A program made the translations under genes and the position numbers. From assembly GCA_949126835.1 (NCBI GenBank), contig OX421501.1, positions 993,054 to 1,057,053 of the forward strand: a DNA stretch of 64,000 nt. Reading direction: 5' to 3'. The notes below the pieces were generated by a model, which worked only from the letters and a program-made list of their open reading frames with translations, had not been told where the DNA came from and made no database searches. Below, piece by piece: positions 23,301 through 33,152 of this stretch. The stretch comes from Anisus vortex. Its lineage: Eukaryota > Mollusca > Gastropoda > Planorbidae. Within the stretch, counting starts at the first letter, position 1, and every line of letters starts with the position of its first letter.

Positions 23301-24646
23301 CCATTAGTCAAATCACTGAACCTAGAAATACTAGAGGACAGAACAGAAGGGCAAAGAGTAAAGTAGTAATATATACATAAAAGGCCTTTAACTCTAATTT
23401 AGAAATACAACCATATAACAACCTGTTGCAAAGCTAAGATAAACATAAAGTTAAGACAAAAACACTTTCCTTAACCCTTATGCGAGAACAAATGCATATG
23501 GGTTGCCTAACCAAACCAGGAAAACCAGTAACTTAACATTATTTAAAACATTAAAATAAAAACTGCAAAACTAGACTCGGACCACGGATGAGCGTAGGAC
23601 GCAATAATCAATAATCTTCTTTATAGAAGGAGCGTCTGTAATGTATAGGCCTAATAAGATAAGATAAAGATCTAATCTAAGAAAAATACTTAAAAAATTA
23701 ATAGCAGCATAGGCCTACCATAAATCATGCCGTCCTGATTATATTTCATCCTGTCGTGTTTTTCTGTGGCACTTGACTTACTGGTTGGTTGACTGGCACC
23801 CCATTCTCTCTGCCAACTCTTTAATTCATTCAGAATTCTTGTGCTGGACTGAGCGTCCCTTGGGGGAATGGCTGGAGGGGAAGATGAGCTGGTCTGAAGG
23901 TTCGGACCAGACACAGATTTCCTTATTTGCGATGAATTGAACTGGTCTCTCCTAGGTGGCACTGCAGGTGGCGGCTCTGTGGACTTGTTGTAAGCAGGGT
24001 TATTACTAATATAATGTCGGGACGAGCCTTGGAAAGTAGCAGGCGGGTTGCTATAAGTATTTTTAGGTTCTGCTTTAGTTGCAGGAGCACTGTGCTCAAC
24101 CTTGTAATGCGTATGCCCTTGTTCTTGTCGCTGGTGCTCATTCTTCTGATTGTTAAAATACGAGTGTGTCAAGTGTGTGTCATTTACTGTATTTCTAACA
24201 TTATGGGCATTATGGGATGGATTCATATGAGTCTGTTGTCTATAAATATATTGCTGCACATTGTTATCTTCCAGATATCTGTCATTTTTTAATTCACTGC
24301 TCACAGGGCGGCTTCTGTCACTAAAAGAAGGCCGGTTTTCTTTGGACAAAATTAAAGGTCTACGAGTGTCCGTGTCTGGATTTTTCGTCAGCACAAGCTT
24401 TAGACCGGCAACAAATCTTTCAAAGCTGAGAAGCCCATTTAGTGGTGTTACCTTTCTTAAACCGTCGACGACCCCAGGAGGCAGACCTCTCACTCCATCA
24501 TCGCTCCATCTACTTTCAATATCTCTCAGACGGATGAAACCAGTTTGGTTCTCGTCAAGAATATCGAACAAGATTCGCAAAGAAGAAAGAAACTGCTTGG
24601 GTAGTCCATCCGTAGAATCTCTTCCACTAGTCGAATTACTCGTCAT
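14219..24646 (-). CDS. SAPCD2: SAPCD2-like gene (Suppressor APC domain-containing protein), multi-exon
   Basis: Five coding exons were read on the minus strand. The N-terminal exon holds the Suppressor-APC/EF-hand-like region (residues about 15-86, with FLSSLRILFDILDE, DIESRW, FERFVAGLK). The following exons form a coiled-coil C-terminus with MKQLEEE, REWYQKQL and EKEKSTLVRELFEVR, ending TTFM. This order and the ending match vertebrate SAPCD2, whose C-terminus has EKSALIKQLFEA and ends in D-S-T-F-I. In vertebrates SAPCD2 is linked to mitotic spindle orientation and cell polarity; that role here is inferred. Exon 1 ends in phase 1 while the next located exon begins in phase 0, so a short exon of 3n+2 nt, expected to carry the conserved HTI-x-SG segment, lies between 19,652 and 23,700 and was not identified. 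The gene is divergent from the NEK6/7-like gene. Confidence 0.9.
15081..15191 (-). CDS. SAPCD2: SAPCD2-like coding exon (NLAVSGLG)
   Basis: It is 111 nt, phase 0 on both sides, with acceptor TCTTTACAG and donor GTAAGTG. It encodes GFPFHMNLAVSGLGPSGVSG and ends VKEHNRKLLE. This is the position where the vertebrate protein has a linker leading into LKEQNRLLTQE, so HNRKLLE is the start of the final coiled coil. Confidence 0.93.
15713..18122. repeat. 43-bp minisatellite, about 56 nearly identical copies
   Basis: The unit AGTATCTAGTGTGACTGAGG continues CAATAGAGAGTATTGTAACA + AGA. Almost all copies are identical. The only recurrent variant is AACACG for AACAAG, concentrated towards the right (upstream) end. 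It lies entirely in the SAPCD2-like intron between the exons at 15,081-15,191 and 18,860-18,961. Confidence 0.98.
18318..18400. repeat. Poly-C and poly-G tracts flanking a short spacer
   Basis: A C run near 18,322-18,334 and a G run near 18,379-18,395 lie about 45 bp apart in the same intron. As complementary homopolymers they could form a hairpin, or a G-quadruplex on either strand. Confidence 0.6.
18860..18961 (-). CDS. SAPCD2: SAPCD2-like coding exon (RARIAEVNKHL)
   Basis: It is 102 nt, phase 0 on both sides. The acceptor is TTTTCCCAG and the donor GTAATT. It encodes DTSVDAHQEKMNFQRARIAE followed by VNKHLHTLIESSEK, a helical segment consistent with the middle of the C-terminal half. Confidence 0.9.
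19185..19412 (-). mobile_element. SINE family A, nearly full length
   Basis: GTGCCCTTCTGCCCAAACTG, GTTCACCAGTTTCTGTGGCC, ACGGCATACTAAGAGATGTG, CAATGCCCAGCCGCC, TTTACTTTACCCCAACTAAT and the reverse head ACGCGTTGCCGTTCAGCTAC are present. It lies within a SAPCD2-like intron. Confidence 0.85.
19508..19651 (-). CDS. SAPCD2: SAPCD2-like coiled-coil exon (KKMKQLEEE)
   Basis: It is 144 nt, phase 0 to phase 0. The acceptor tract TTCATTCTAAAAG precedes it and the donor GTAAGTG follows. It encodes LKKMKQLEEEMSLLRSG then TAREWYQKQL and DKQAMLDK, matching the vertebrate KQMKELEQE ... RDWYQQQL block. Confidence 0.93.
19695..20285 (-). mobile_element. THAP-bearing inverted-repeat element, copy 2
   Basis: This is the reverse-complement homologue of 9,189-9,759. 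Ends read GGACAGGTCTTAATGA and TTTAAGACTTGG, decayed forms of the TIR TGACAAGTCTTAA. Shared internal blocks include CATGCATG, CATTTCCGGTCT and TTTTAGAAATATCCA. It is inserted in the SAPCD2-like intron that should also hold the missing exon. Confidence 0.65.
20144..20200 (-). pseudogene. THAP zinc-finger start, truncated
   Basis: The minus-strand frame MSVCCITGC repeats the first Cys pair of copy 1 (MSVCYVTGC), continues TASKKRCWR, and stops. The F-P-K-D block is lost to divergence. Confidence 0.5.
20370..20580 (+). mobile_element. Possible LINE tail (RNase H-like Cys motif)
   Basis: The open frame contains RRLRHYLDSQCGDC then DAKMLFDCPAL. A C-x2-C followed by H/x-L-F-x-C-P-A-L is common at the C-terminus of non-LTR polyproteins. 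It is only a short fragment and could be something else. Confidence 0.3.
20655..20880 (+). mobile_element. tRNA-derived SINE (family B)
   Basis: The A box CTGGCCTAGCGGTTAGTTCA (20,671) and B box GGGTTCTAGCC (20,725) are spaced as in a tRNA. The body is CCCTGCAGGAGTTTTGGGCC ... GTGTTTACAGAGCGCACTGA, and the 3' end GAAGCGCTATATAAGTAACC. The 3' GCGCTATATAA motif is shared with the CR1-like LINE tail at 55.2 kb, suggesting that this SINE borrows that LINE's machinery. Confidence 0.85.
20965..21386. repeat. 18/19-bp minisatellite, about 23 copies
   Basis: Two unit types are interspersed: GTTCCCTATGTCTAATGGT (19 bp) and GTTCTCATGTCTAATGGT (18 bp). It lies in a SAPCD2-like intron. Confidence 0.95.
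21400..22815. other. Intronic sequence without recognised features
   Basis: It contains CAAGGCTGTTTCCAGACTAT and several CCAGGCT/CCAGAC repeats around 21,820-22,155, which look like an old dispersed repeat. No exon was identified, although the missing SAPCD2-like exon should lie in this general interval. Confidence 0.35.
22820..23065 (+). mobile_element. SINE family A, plus orientation
   Basis: It starts with the tRNA-like head CAGCGCGTTCAGCTGGCTTA and B box GGGTTCGAATCTTGG. Then follow GATTTTTTCCTGGGTCT, GGGTAAAGTAACG, CACAATCCCCTGGTGTGTCA and the tail TTTGGTTCCAATGGAGG. Confidence 0.8.
23215..23680 (+). mobile_element. LINE family X 3' end
   Basis: Remnant coding includes LEQI-x-KRAARFITSEYSQ-like sequence, LVKSLNLE and LEDR, typical of the C-terminus of non-LTR reverse transcriptases. 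The 3' UTR has GACTCGGACCACGGATGAGC, TTCTTTATAGAAGGAGCGTC and ends in TAAGATAAGATAA. At least six further 3' fragments of this family are present in the window. Confidence 0.75.
23782..24646 (-). CDS. SAPCD2: SAPCD2-like coding exon 1 (start codon)
   Basis: The ATG at 24,646 opens MTSNSTSGRDSTDGLPKQFL. The conserved domain covers roughly residues 15-86. The following low-complexity region has two Pro-rich PPR motifs (AVPPRRD and AIPPRD), possible SH3 ligands. The end is set at the strong donor A|GTAAGT at 23,782 (phase 1). An alternative donor G|GTAGG at 23,719 is also phase 1; the open frame itself runs on to a stop at 23,690. Confidence 0.85.
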
Positions 24647-25148
24647 TTTAGTACTACTGATTAAAAAGAAATAATTTAATATTGATCAAAAAACGAAAAC
24701 TGAACAATGTAGACTAATTAGATAGGTATATGTTCCATTATTTAAAAGAAAAAACTCGACATTTTTCAAAAGGCATTTTACAGCTAACAAGAGTAACAAG
24801 ACAAACGTAATCCCACTTATGATTGGATAGTAACCACTGAGCAAGCCAATAAATTTAGGGACAAGTTAGATCACTCTGAGTTATCTAAAAAAAGATAACA
24901 GAGAACTTCAGAGAAGAGTTAAGTATTTAAAAACCGGGATACTTTCCCCTTTTTGTTTATTAAATAAATAAATAGCCTATATTTATGATTATGTAAGAAA
25001 ATACTACCGATTAGGCTTTTTGATTTAAATCGTTATGGAGAACATAATATAATAATAACATTTATACGTATTCTTGCGTTTTGTCAGCTAAACGATGACT
25101 GGGTGTAAATTTTAAAAAAAAACGATTCCTATATAGATCTAGCTAGGC
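24647..25148. other. Upstream region of the SAPCD2-like gene
   Basis: AT-rich 5' flank; it should include the promoter and 5' UTR of the minus-strand gene. No TATA box or CpG-rich core stands out. Confidence 0.35.
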
Positions 25149-26392
25149 CAGGGGTCGGCAACCTGAGTCTCTTTCGATGGCAAGATGCGTCGCTCCAGGT
25201 CCATGCGCAAATATTAATAATTGTTTTATTTTATTTTCAAAACTCATTAAAAAATATTATACTGTAAAAAAAAATATTACTGCAAACAGGATAAAAACAC
25301 TCAACAGTGAACAGTGAGATTAGGTGGAGTAGAGAGTAGACGGAAAGCTGATAGCCGCTAATGAAGGGAAGGGAAACCCAGCTTATGCCTTGCTTGAAGA
25401 AGTATAAATTTGTTTCGAAAATAAATTACTTCTTTTTCTCAAAGACATGGAGAGCTGTGAATTACTTCATTTCGAAAATCTGAAGCAATATCGCGATGAA
25501 ACATTTGCAACTATTGACACGATCTACTTCAGCATGCGGCTATATAAACAAAATGAAGGATGGATTCTCTGAGAGATTTAAGCAATTCAAAACAAACGCA
25601 AGTACTTTGGCGTTCATAGTAAATCCTCTTAACACAGATACAAATGAGATCAACATTGAGCCATTTGGAACTGATGCTGGTTCGCTTCAAATGCAGTTGC
25701 TGGATTCAAAAACCAAACACTTGTAGAGTTGTAAGTTCACGGAACTCAAGAGCAGAAGCATGCATGTCACGCTACACAACTGGACAGCTCTAAAAAAAAT
25801 GCCGCTAAAAAACAATGCCTCATTTTTGACGCACGGAATAGTCTTCCAGAATGCTACAGTGAGGTGAAGAAGGTATTTGGAGTGCTGGCGATGTCAACAT
25901 ATTCTTGCGAGCAAGCGTTTTCTTGCATGAATATAAAAAAAAGTAAAGTAGCCTAAGAAGCCAACTAACAAATACAAATTTAAAAGTGTGCTGGACACTG
26001 AAAACAACAAGTTATGAGCCACATTTGACTAAACTTTCAAAAGACATGCAAGGCCAATGCTTCCATTGATGTAACTATTGTAACTAGATCTATCTATTAG
26101 GCTACTCAATAATTATAGTTATATTATTTGATTACTAATTTTATTATTCTAGCAGAGCTAGCTAAAATACTTTAATAATAATATGTTTTGTGCGAAACAT
26201 TTGTATGTTTTTATATGAATAAATATTATTTCATATTTAAAGCTATTTATTTTAAATGAAAAAATCAAATTTATCTACCTAATCCTAATCAAGTACCATA
26301 ATATTGAAATAAAAATGTTAGTGGCTCTTTAAAGACTGGGAACTTTTGTAAATTGTAACTTTTGGCTCTTCCGTCTCAAAAGGTTGCTAATA
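25149..26392 (+). mobile_element. hAT transposon, Charlie/GTF2IRD2-like, decayed
   Basis: The left end has the terminal repeat CAGGGGTCGGCAACCT. The right end retains only AAAAGGTTGC before decaying. Subterminal GTGGCTCTTTAAAGACTGGG and TTTTGGCTCTTCCG at the right fit the family. Interior frames (25,447-25,950) encode broken hAT transposase. It lies upstream of the SAPCD2-like gene, between the two divergent genes. Confidence 0.75.
25447..25990 (+). pseudogene. Broken hAT transposase (GTF2IRD2/ZBED-like)
   Basis: Frame pieces read MESCELLHFENLKQYRDE, then FSERFKQFKTNA and LAFIVNPLNTD with LQMQLLDSKT, and later a C-terminal block CEQAFSCMNIKKSK. The order FSERF...NP...ELLDLQ...CEQxFSxMNxxKSK is the signature of Charlie-type hAT transposases related to human GTF2IRD2. 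Multiple frameshifts and stops mean that no functional protein can be made. Confidence 0.75.
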
Positions 26393-26399
26393 TTCTATT

Positions 26400-26660
26400 A
26401 ACCTTATACGTGCGTCCGCCATTAAGAAACGAAAACGAGGCATCGAGCCTATTCGGAAGAAAATGGCCGATATTGTTCTTATTGTTTAAGCACCATGGTT
26501 CATTGTTGTGTACTTTTTTGTTGCAATAACCAAAAAACATTATCTAAATTTAAATCACACAACTGAAAGAAGACCTAGCTTCCATGCTTTTCCATTATCT
26601 CAACTAAGAAAAAAGGAATGGCTTATAAAAATTCGACGAGATGAAGGGACTGAATTTGAG
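26400..26660 (+). pseudogene. Third THAP-domain remnant
   Basis: The ATG at 26,495 opens MVHCCVLFCCNNQKT (Cys pair) and hits a stop. In a shifted frame about 60 nt on, FHAFPLSQLRKKEWLIKIRR follows, which is the THAP block F-P-x(n)-W-x-x-x-I-R-R. It is more complete than the two fragments at 9.3 and 20.2 kb and from a different lineage. The C-x2-H pair was not found. Confidence 0.65.
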
Positions 26661-27338
26661 TAGTCTAAGAGTTTAAAATTAAAACAACATGCCTCTTTCA
26701 ATTTTTTTTTTTACTAGTCTGACCTGGCTTGTAGCCTACTAAGCTAAGAAACTTATAATTACATATATATTATTTATTATAGGCCTATATAATAAATAAT
26801 GATTAGGCCTATAACTTAAGGCCTAGCCTATATTAATATTTGATTTCAATGTTTCGGCCCCGGAAACGTGTCAACCCAAGGCCCATAACAGAACTAGATC
26901 TATATTGATCCAGTGGCGTAGCTAGGGAGGGGCAGGGGGGACATATGTCCCCGGGCGCCACTTTATGGGGCGCCAAAATGAGTATTAAAACTAATTATTT
27001 AATTTTATTTTAATGTAAACTAATGTATTCCAAATATTTTTGCAAGATTGAATTTTGGAGCTTCACAAATATCTTCATTACAAACCAGTTGGCAAGCATG
27101 ATTTTGGCGCCCCCATTGAGCATTAAGGGCGCCCCCATTGAGCATTCTACTCATACAACAAATAAAACATCCACAATGTCGGATTGCTGATGGCGTTTTC
27201 TGTTTAAAAAAATCAGTTCGGGTTCAAATATTATTCTTCATATACTGAATGTGGCATCTGGTTTTAACAATTACACAGGTTGGATAATTTCGAGTCTAAT
27301 ATACTTAGCATGAGTACACTCAGCTAAACAGGATCCAG

Positions 27339-29608
27339 TTGTTATCACATTTTTTGGAACAGTTGAAAGTATATATTTGTTTTTCTCTCGTTCAACAACT
27401 CGTTGGGGGAGAATTAAAAAGAGTTGTGCCAATCACAGTGAAGAGGGAGTCTGAAACACGCTGGAGTGCACGATCAGAAGTTGTTAAAGCTATTTATGAA
27501 GGACTAGATGAACTAGTAGGGCTTTTGGAAAAATTATCAGAAGGTGCAACTATGACGCCTGGCGGCCTGACACCAGAAGTGATGCAGAAACTTTGCTGGC
27601 AGGTATATTAAATTTTTACTTTCTAGTTTTGTTACATTTCTGGAATATCATACTTGGGAAAATTGATCGTGTCCAGAAACGATTGCAGGATCCTACTATG
27701 AATTTCTAGGAAGCAGCAAGCATCTGATCTTGAATCGCTGGTGCAAGAACTTGTCAACATTCGTGATATTTTGAGCCAGGATGTGGTGGAAAAACAATAT
27801 GCACAACTTGGGGAATCGAGGTTGACAGAAGGATTAGACGACAAAGGAGGATGCCTGGAGAATTAGCAAGAAATGCAGGACTTTCTGCAGAAGAAGAAAT
27901 TGCACGTGTTATGAACAGCGTAATTGATAGACTCAGGAGATATCAATACCGTTCTTACGTCTAAAAAAGCTAAACACCAAATTCGGATTTTTACTAGACG
28001 TCAAAACTCTTCTCGCTGAGACAAATGTCGATACACTTCGTCACAATTGCAAAATTTCTACGACACTGACGTCAATGGTCACGAATTTTGCACAACAATC
28101 GGAGACTGCAAATTGCTGCTCAGTGCCCGGACTGAAGTTCTACCGGAAACTCCTATGGATCTTCTTGGTTTTGTTGTTACATATGGAGATGACGTATTTC
28201 CGAATCTGCGCATTTTACTGCAAATACTTCTAACGATTGCTGTTTCAATTGCAAGCTGTGAGCGGTCCTTCAGCAAACTGAAGCTTATTTTGTCTTATTT
28301 AATTCAATGGGACAAGATCGTCTGAGTCAGGGGTCGGCAACCTAGGGCACGCGTACCAAACTTGGCACACAGAGCGATTTTCAGAGGCACGCGAGAGACA
28401 TCCAAAAGGTATTTTTTTATTGATAAAAAAACATAGGCCTACATTTTCCAGTTCATAATGAGGAAAACTGACTGTTGAAGACCATGTTTCTGAATGACAG
28501 AGCGACACATTTCAGTTAATGGAACTCATTTGCAAGGACGGGTTAAATCAAGTTGGTTAAATGGACAAACAATTAATGCTGCAAATGTTTATTTACAACT
28601 GTAAAACGTGAATCAATTAATACGATTCAATACGAAAAAAAATCGATTAATCAATTAATTAATCAGTGAACCTTTAATAATTAAATATTGTATAATGAAT
28701 ACCGTAACGCTGGATTTGTAAAAAGAAATAATAATTAGTCAGTAATATTTGTTATATTACAAAACGTAACTTGTTTGGCATCAATATTGAATCAAAATTA
28801 GAAACTTTATTTGAATTAAAGGGAGGTAATTAGCCCGTTTTATTTATGATATTATTTCTAATATTGTGTTTCTTATTTTTCTTGTATAATAGACTAAATA
28901 GCCTACAACTTATAACGTTATAATGACCAAACTGTAAAATGTAGTTGAAAATTATATAAATATTAGATCTATATGACTAAAACATTTCATGCACATTTTT
29001 TAAACATTACATTAACTACCCAGTTTTTATGATTACTACATATGAATTCCGCTCTACTATACTGTAATAACTTCATCCTTAAGCCTAGAGCAAATTAAAG
29101 ACAATCTCAGTTATAACTTAGAATAAACTATCACCAATATTATCAGTTGCTAGATGATGCTAGATCCTTATCTGGACAACCAAATGATAATGTTTACAAA
29201 ATCATTACCAAAAATGTGAAAGTTTGGTAATAATAGGCCTATTATTTTTTTGGTATAAATGCAAATATAAAGGTTGATAATCACAAACGAGTTAGTCTAA
29301 TTATTGTTATTAAATATAAAACGCTTTACCGTTTTTTTTTCCATGAATAAATTGCCTTGGTCTTGATACGGAGTTAAATTAATTCTTATAAAAAAAATAA
29401 GTATAATAAAGCAGGTTGACTTTTAAGCTGTTGGCACGTTGAAAGGTTTATAAATCCTAGTTTGGCACAATTAGCAAAAGGTTGCCGACCCCAGGTCTGA
29501 GTGATCTTGCACTCCTTAGCATCGAAAGAGAAACACTTGAGAATATTAATTTTGACAACGTGATTGACGAGTTTGCGACAGTCAAATCAAGGCGGATCAA
29601 TTTGTTGT
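27339..29608 (+). pseudogene. Decayed hAT transposase (ZMYM/TTF-finger type), interrupted
   Basis: Readable pieces include VKRESETRWSARSEVVKAIY, then further on DVFPNLRILLQILLTIAVSI and ASCERSFSKLKLILSYL (the hAT C-terminal dimerisation domain). After the nested element, LALLSIERETLENINFD and DEFATVKSRR complete the C-terminus, as in TTF-type/ZMYM1-like hAT proteins. Several frameshifts and stops occur upstream, so it is dead. The N-terminal zinc finger was not found. Confidence 0.85.
28328..29494. mobile_element. Nested non-autonomous hAT with 8-bp target duplication
   Basis: Termini are CAGGGGTCGGCAACCT and AGGTTGCCGACCCCAG (one mismatch). It is flanked by GTCTGAGT at 28,320-28,327 and at 29,495-29,502. 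It inserted into the C-terminal coding part of the larger hAT element. The interior of 1,167 bp is AT-rich and has no transposase. Subterminal GGCACGCG / TTGGCACA motifs recur in the related copy at 31,835-33,152. Confidence 0.93.
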
Positions 29609-29994
29609 AGACTATGTCTATTCCAGTCATGTATAATTAGTAGAATATCATTTTTTTCAAATAAATTGTTTACAATCGTATAGAGACTTATTAGTCTGTA
29701 TTCTATTTAATTAAAATACCAGATGCTTCGTAAATGAACCATATAAACCGTAAAATTTCAAAATTTTCTTGGGGGCTCAATGATGCCCCCAGACTCTGTC
29801 GGTCCGAGAAGGGGCGTAGACTTTGTATCATGTCCCCGGGCGCAGATTACCCTAGCTACGCCACTGTATTGATCTATGTATAGGGCCTACTCTTTATTGA
29901 AAAATTACAAAACAGTTGATCTTTTTTTCAATTGTTGTTTAAAAAAAAGTAAATGCTTCTTTAATTGCAGCATTTTCTTTTTCGGAGTGTCTGC

Positions 29995-30080
29995 GCGTCC
30001 TGCGACCGGACGTATAGTGCGGGAGATATACGTCCGGCGACCGGACAAATAGTGCACGAGATATGCGTCCGGCGACCCAA
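29995..30080. repeat. Short GC-rich direct repeat, 2-3 copies
   Basis: GCGACCGGACGTATAGTGCG / GCGACCGGACAAATAGTGCA repeat in register with GAGATATACGTCCG / GAGATATGCGTCCG (period about 37 bp). Its high CpG density is unusual in this AT-rich window. Confidence 0.75.
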
Positions 30081-30579
30081 GTCACGTGATCGACCAAATT
30101 AAAAAAAAAGCCCACGGCTACTGGCGCATGCGCATAATCGTTTATTCTTGTCCAAGTTGCTTAATTACTATTTGTTGTATGTAATAATCAAGGAATCGTG
30201 CACCCCTGAGTGGTACTTCGGGATCGAGCTGCATTGAGTCAGGGCTGAGTTGTGCTGAGGTGGGGCTGGCCTATGGTTCAATCTCCGCCATCCACAGAGC
30301 TCCCCAAATGGTTATGACACTCAGCAGTGGCGTAACCAGGTTTTGACGCTAGGGGGAGCGAACTTTTAGGAAAAAGGCCCCACTTTTAGACATTTTTCCA
30401 GATTAATAGAAGAACTAAGAATTCGTACGTATCAAGTGTTATGAGAAAATTCTGTGCCTCAGGATACACACACTGTATAATAGTGCAGTATTTTTTTTTA
30501 ACCATTCACGATTTTTACAGGCAACTATTAGTGATGGGAATTTCTGCAAAATTGATTGCATCTACTGCTCATTTTCGAG

Positions 30580-31236
30580 ATAATAATAATAATGACATTT
30601 GTAAAGCGCTGCCAACAAGCATAATGCAAGCTCAGAGCGCATTTAACATACAACTCAGAACACGGATAAAATCTATAGGCTAAGAGATAAAAAACTAAAT
30701 GATGATTCAAAACTTTACAAACATGGAACAAATCAAACAACCAAAACAAAATAACCGACCTAACATATAAGTAAGACAGTAGGGCTCAAAGCATGTTAAT
30801 TAAGATAAATATTGAAATAATGAGTTTTTAAGTTCTTTTTGAAGGAATCAATGGAGCTTGTTTGCCTGAGTTGAATGGGAAGTAGATTCCACACCTTCGG
30901 ACCGGATACTGAGAAGGGTCTAAGGCCAACGGTCGTCAGATAGAAACGGGGCTCTTCCAGAAGCGATGAGTTGGCAGAACGAAGTGTTCTTTGAGGGACA
31001 TATGGTGTGATGAGTTCTTTGAGATAGGACGGAAACTCGTTATTAAAAATGCACTGATGGCAAAGTAGCGCCACTTTATACTCAATTCTGGCTTTCACGG
31101 GGAGCCAATGGAGCGAGCGAAGAAGGGCGGTTCCCGAGTCTCGCCTTGATTTGCGCATGACCAAGCGCGCAGTACTGGTCTGTATTCTCTGTAGCCTGGC
31201 GATTTTGTCTTCGGGCAGGCCGAAGATAAGTATCTA
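30580..31236 (-). mobile_element. 5'-truncated CR1-like LINE 3' end
   Basis: The minus-strand frame (31,164 to 30,796) reads LHWLPVKARIEYKVALLCHQ, then YLKELITPYVPQRTLRSAN and FSVSGPKVWNLLPIQLR, the standard C-terminus of CR1/L2-type reverse transcriptases. The stop is at 30,796. A 3' UTR follows with AAGCGCTTT-like sequence (CAGCGCTTTAC) and an (ATT)n tail at 30,581-30,593. It is nested in the hAT-type element. Confidence 0.85.
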
Positions 31237-31834
31237 GTGTCGAAAAATATTTATAGAATCAATGCGAATGCTTCTATACGACTTAATTCTTCTTCGTTTT
31301 AATTTTGAAAGACGAGATAAATCGCAAATATAGACATTTTTAAAGAGATTTAAAAAAAAAATAGAGTTTCAACATTTTTATTTACTGCATCTATGTGTCA
31401 ATTACAAAATATGGTACGTTATAGGAACGCTCTATTCTTTTTTAATTTTTTCCTCTCAGCTATTAAAGCACCACGCCCGTTGGTTATATCCTTAGCAAAC
31501 GGAATTTCTTTAAAACAAGTTATTTCTCTTCTTTCTTTTTTCTTTTAAATTATGTGGGTATCTTTTTTTTTGTTTGCAAAGTTCATGTAACCATGTTTTC
31601 GATCACTACACGTAGACAACCGAGAAGGAGAAAGCCAGCGCGCTTTAAGTTACATTATTACTTTTCGGTGAGTACACCAGACTTAAACCCCAGCTTTTTT
31701 TGAGAATGAGAGCGAGCGTACTCTTTTGGGGCTCGGAAAACTAACTCTGCTGTGTCCACGCACCACTGATACATCACCGTATGGCCATTCCTGTCCACTC
31801 TAAGTTCCTGCTTATAGCCTGGTATCCACTAGAA

Positions 31835-33152
31835 AAGGGGTCGGCAACCTAAACCACGCGTGCCAAACTTGGCACGCAGAGCAATTTTCAATGGCACGCG
31901 AGAGACCTCCAAGAAGTGATTTATTATTGATGAAAACAAAAAAAAACTATATTTTTCATTAATATTTATATTTAGTGAAATCAATTTCACAACATTTAAC
32001 TTTATGTACTTCCCTTTACAAAGGCATATATTAAGATAGATTGTTGGGCTTTTTGAGAAGCACATCGAAGCACTCAAAGCGGAGTTTCAAGACTTTCAAA
32101 TGGATTTTTTCATACCTAATCAAGCATAACTGGCTTAATCTTACTACGACCTTCTTAGATGTAGATACTTATTAAGTGTAGGGATATTGGCGATTTGAAA
32201 ACGTAGCCAGTTGAATTTTAAACCTTTAATGAAATGGGCATCGAAATGTGCCAAATTGTTTAAGAGATAAACTCATCAACGTTGAATGGACACATAATAA
32301 ATGCAAGAAATGTTTAGGCCTACTTACAACAATTTAACGTAAATTAATTTTATACCTCTAATAATTAAATCTTGGAATGAATATCACAACGCTAGTTTAT
32401 GTAAAGAAATAATAATAAGTCAGTAATATTTGTTATATTACAAAACATTACTTGTTTGGCATCACAATTGAATAAAATTTAGAATATCTTTATTTTAATT
32501 AAAGGGAAATAATTAGCTACTTTTATTTTTGCTAATATTTGTAATATTATGTTTTTAATTTTTATTTTGTAAAAGACTAAATGACCTACAAATTATAACT
32601 TTATAATGACCAAACTGTCAAAAAGTAATTGAAAATTGTATACATATTTTATGACTTATATAATATATTTGCACATTTTCTGAACATTACATTAACTACC
32701 AAGTTTGTATGATTACTTTGTATCAATTCCACTCAACGTCATTCGTAACAAGGCGATTAGTCAATAAATAAAAGAGCGTATCTTAGTTAAACTGAGAACA
32801 AAATATTATAATCAATATTATCAGTTGATAGATATGTATCTTGACGACTAAATGATAACATATACAAAATAGTTACCATAAATGTGAAAGTTTGGTAATA
32901 TAATTTTGTATTTGGTATACATGCTAATAAAAAGGATGATAATCACAAACACGTTATTTTTAAAAATTAAATATAAAACACTTTAACGATTTTCTCTAGA
33001 GAGTGCCTTTGTCTAGATACGGATTTGAATTACTTACTTGTCTTATAAGAAAACAAGTCTAATAGAGCAGGTTGACTTTTAGGCTGTTGGCACTCTGGAT
33101 GATTTAGAAATCCTAGCTTGGCACACCATTAGCAAAAGGTTGCCGACCCCTG
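31835..33152. mobile_element. Nested non-autonomous hAT, older copy
   Basis: The left end AAGGGGTCGGCAACCT is a mutated CAGGGGTCGGCAACCT; the right end is AGGTTGCCGACCCCTG. The interior parallels 28,328-29,494 (TTGGCACGCAGAGC, TTGTTATATTACAAAACATT, AAGTTTGGTAATA, GCAGGTTGACTTTTAGGCTG). Flanks CTAGAAAA and CTAGAGTG share only five bases, consistent with an eroded duplication. Confidence 0.88.

Larger units (their letters stand above)
26911..29866 (+). mobile_element. 2.96-kb hAT transposon with perfect 8-bp target duplication
   Basis: Left TIR CAGTGGCGTAGCTAGGG, right TIR CCCTAGCTACGCCACTG (exact inverse over 17 nt). The direct flank TATTGATC occurs at 26,903-26,910 and 29,867-29,874. Subterminal GTCCCCGGGCGC occurs near both ends. 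It carries a decayed ZMYM/TTF-type hAT transposase and a second hAT element nested within its last coding segment. Confidence 0.93.
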
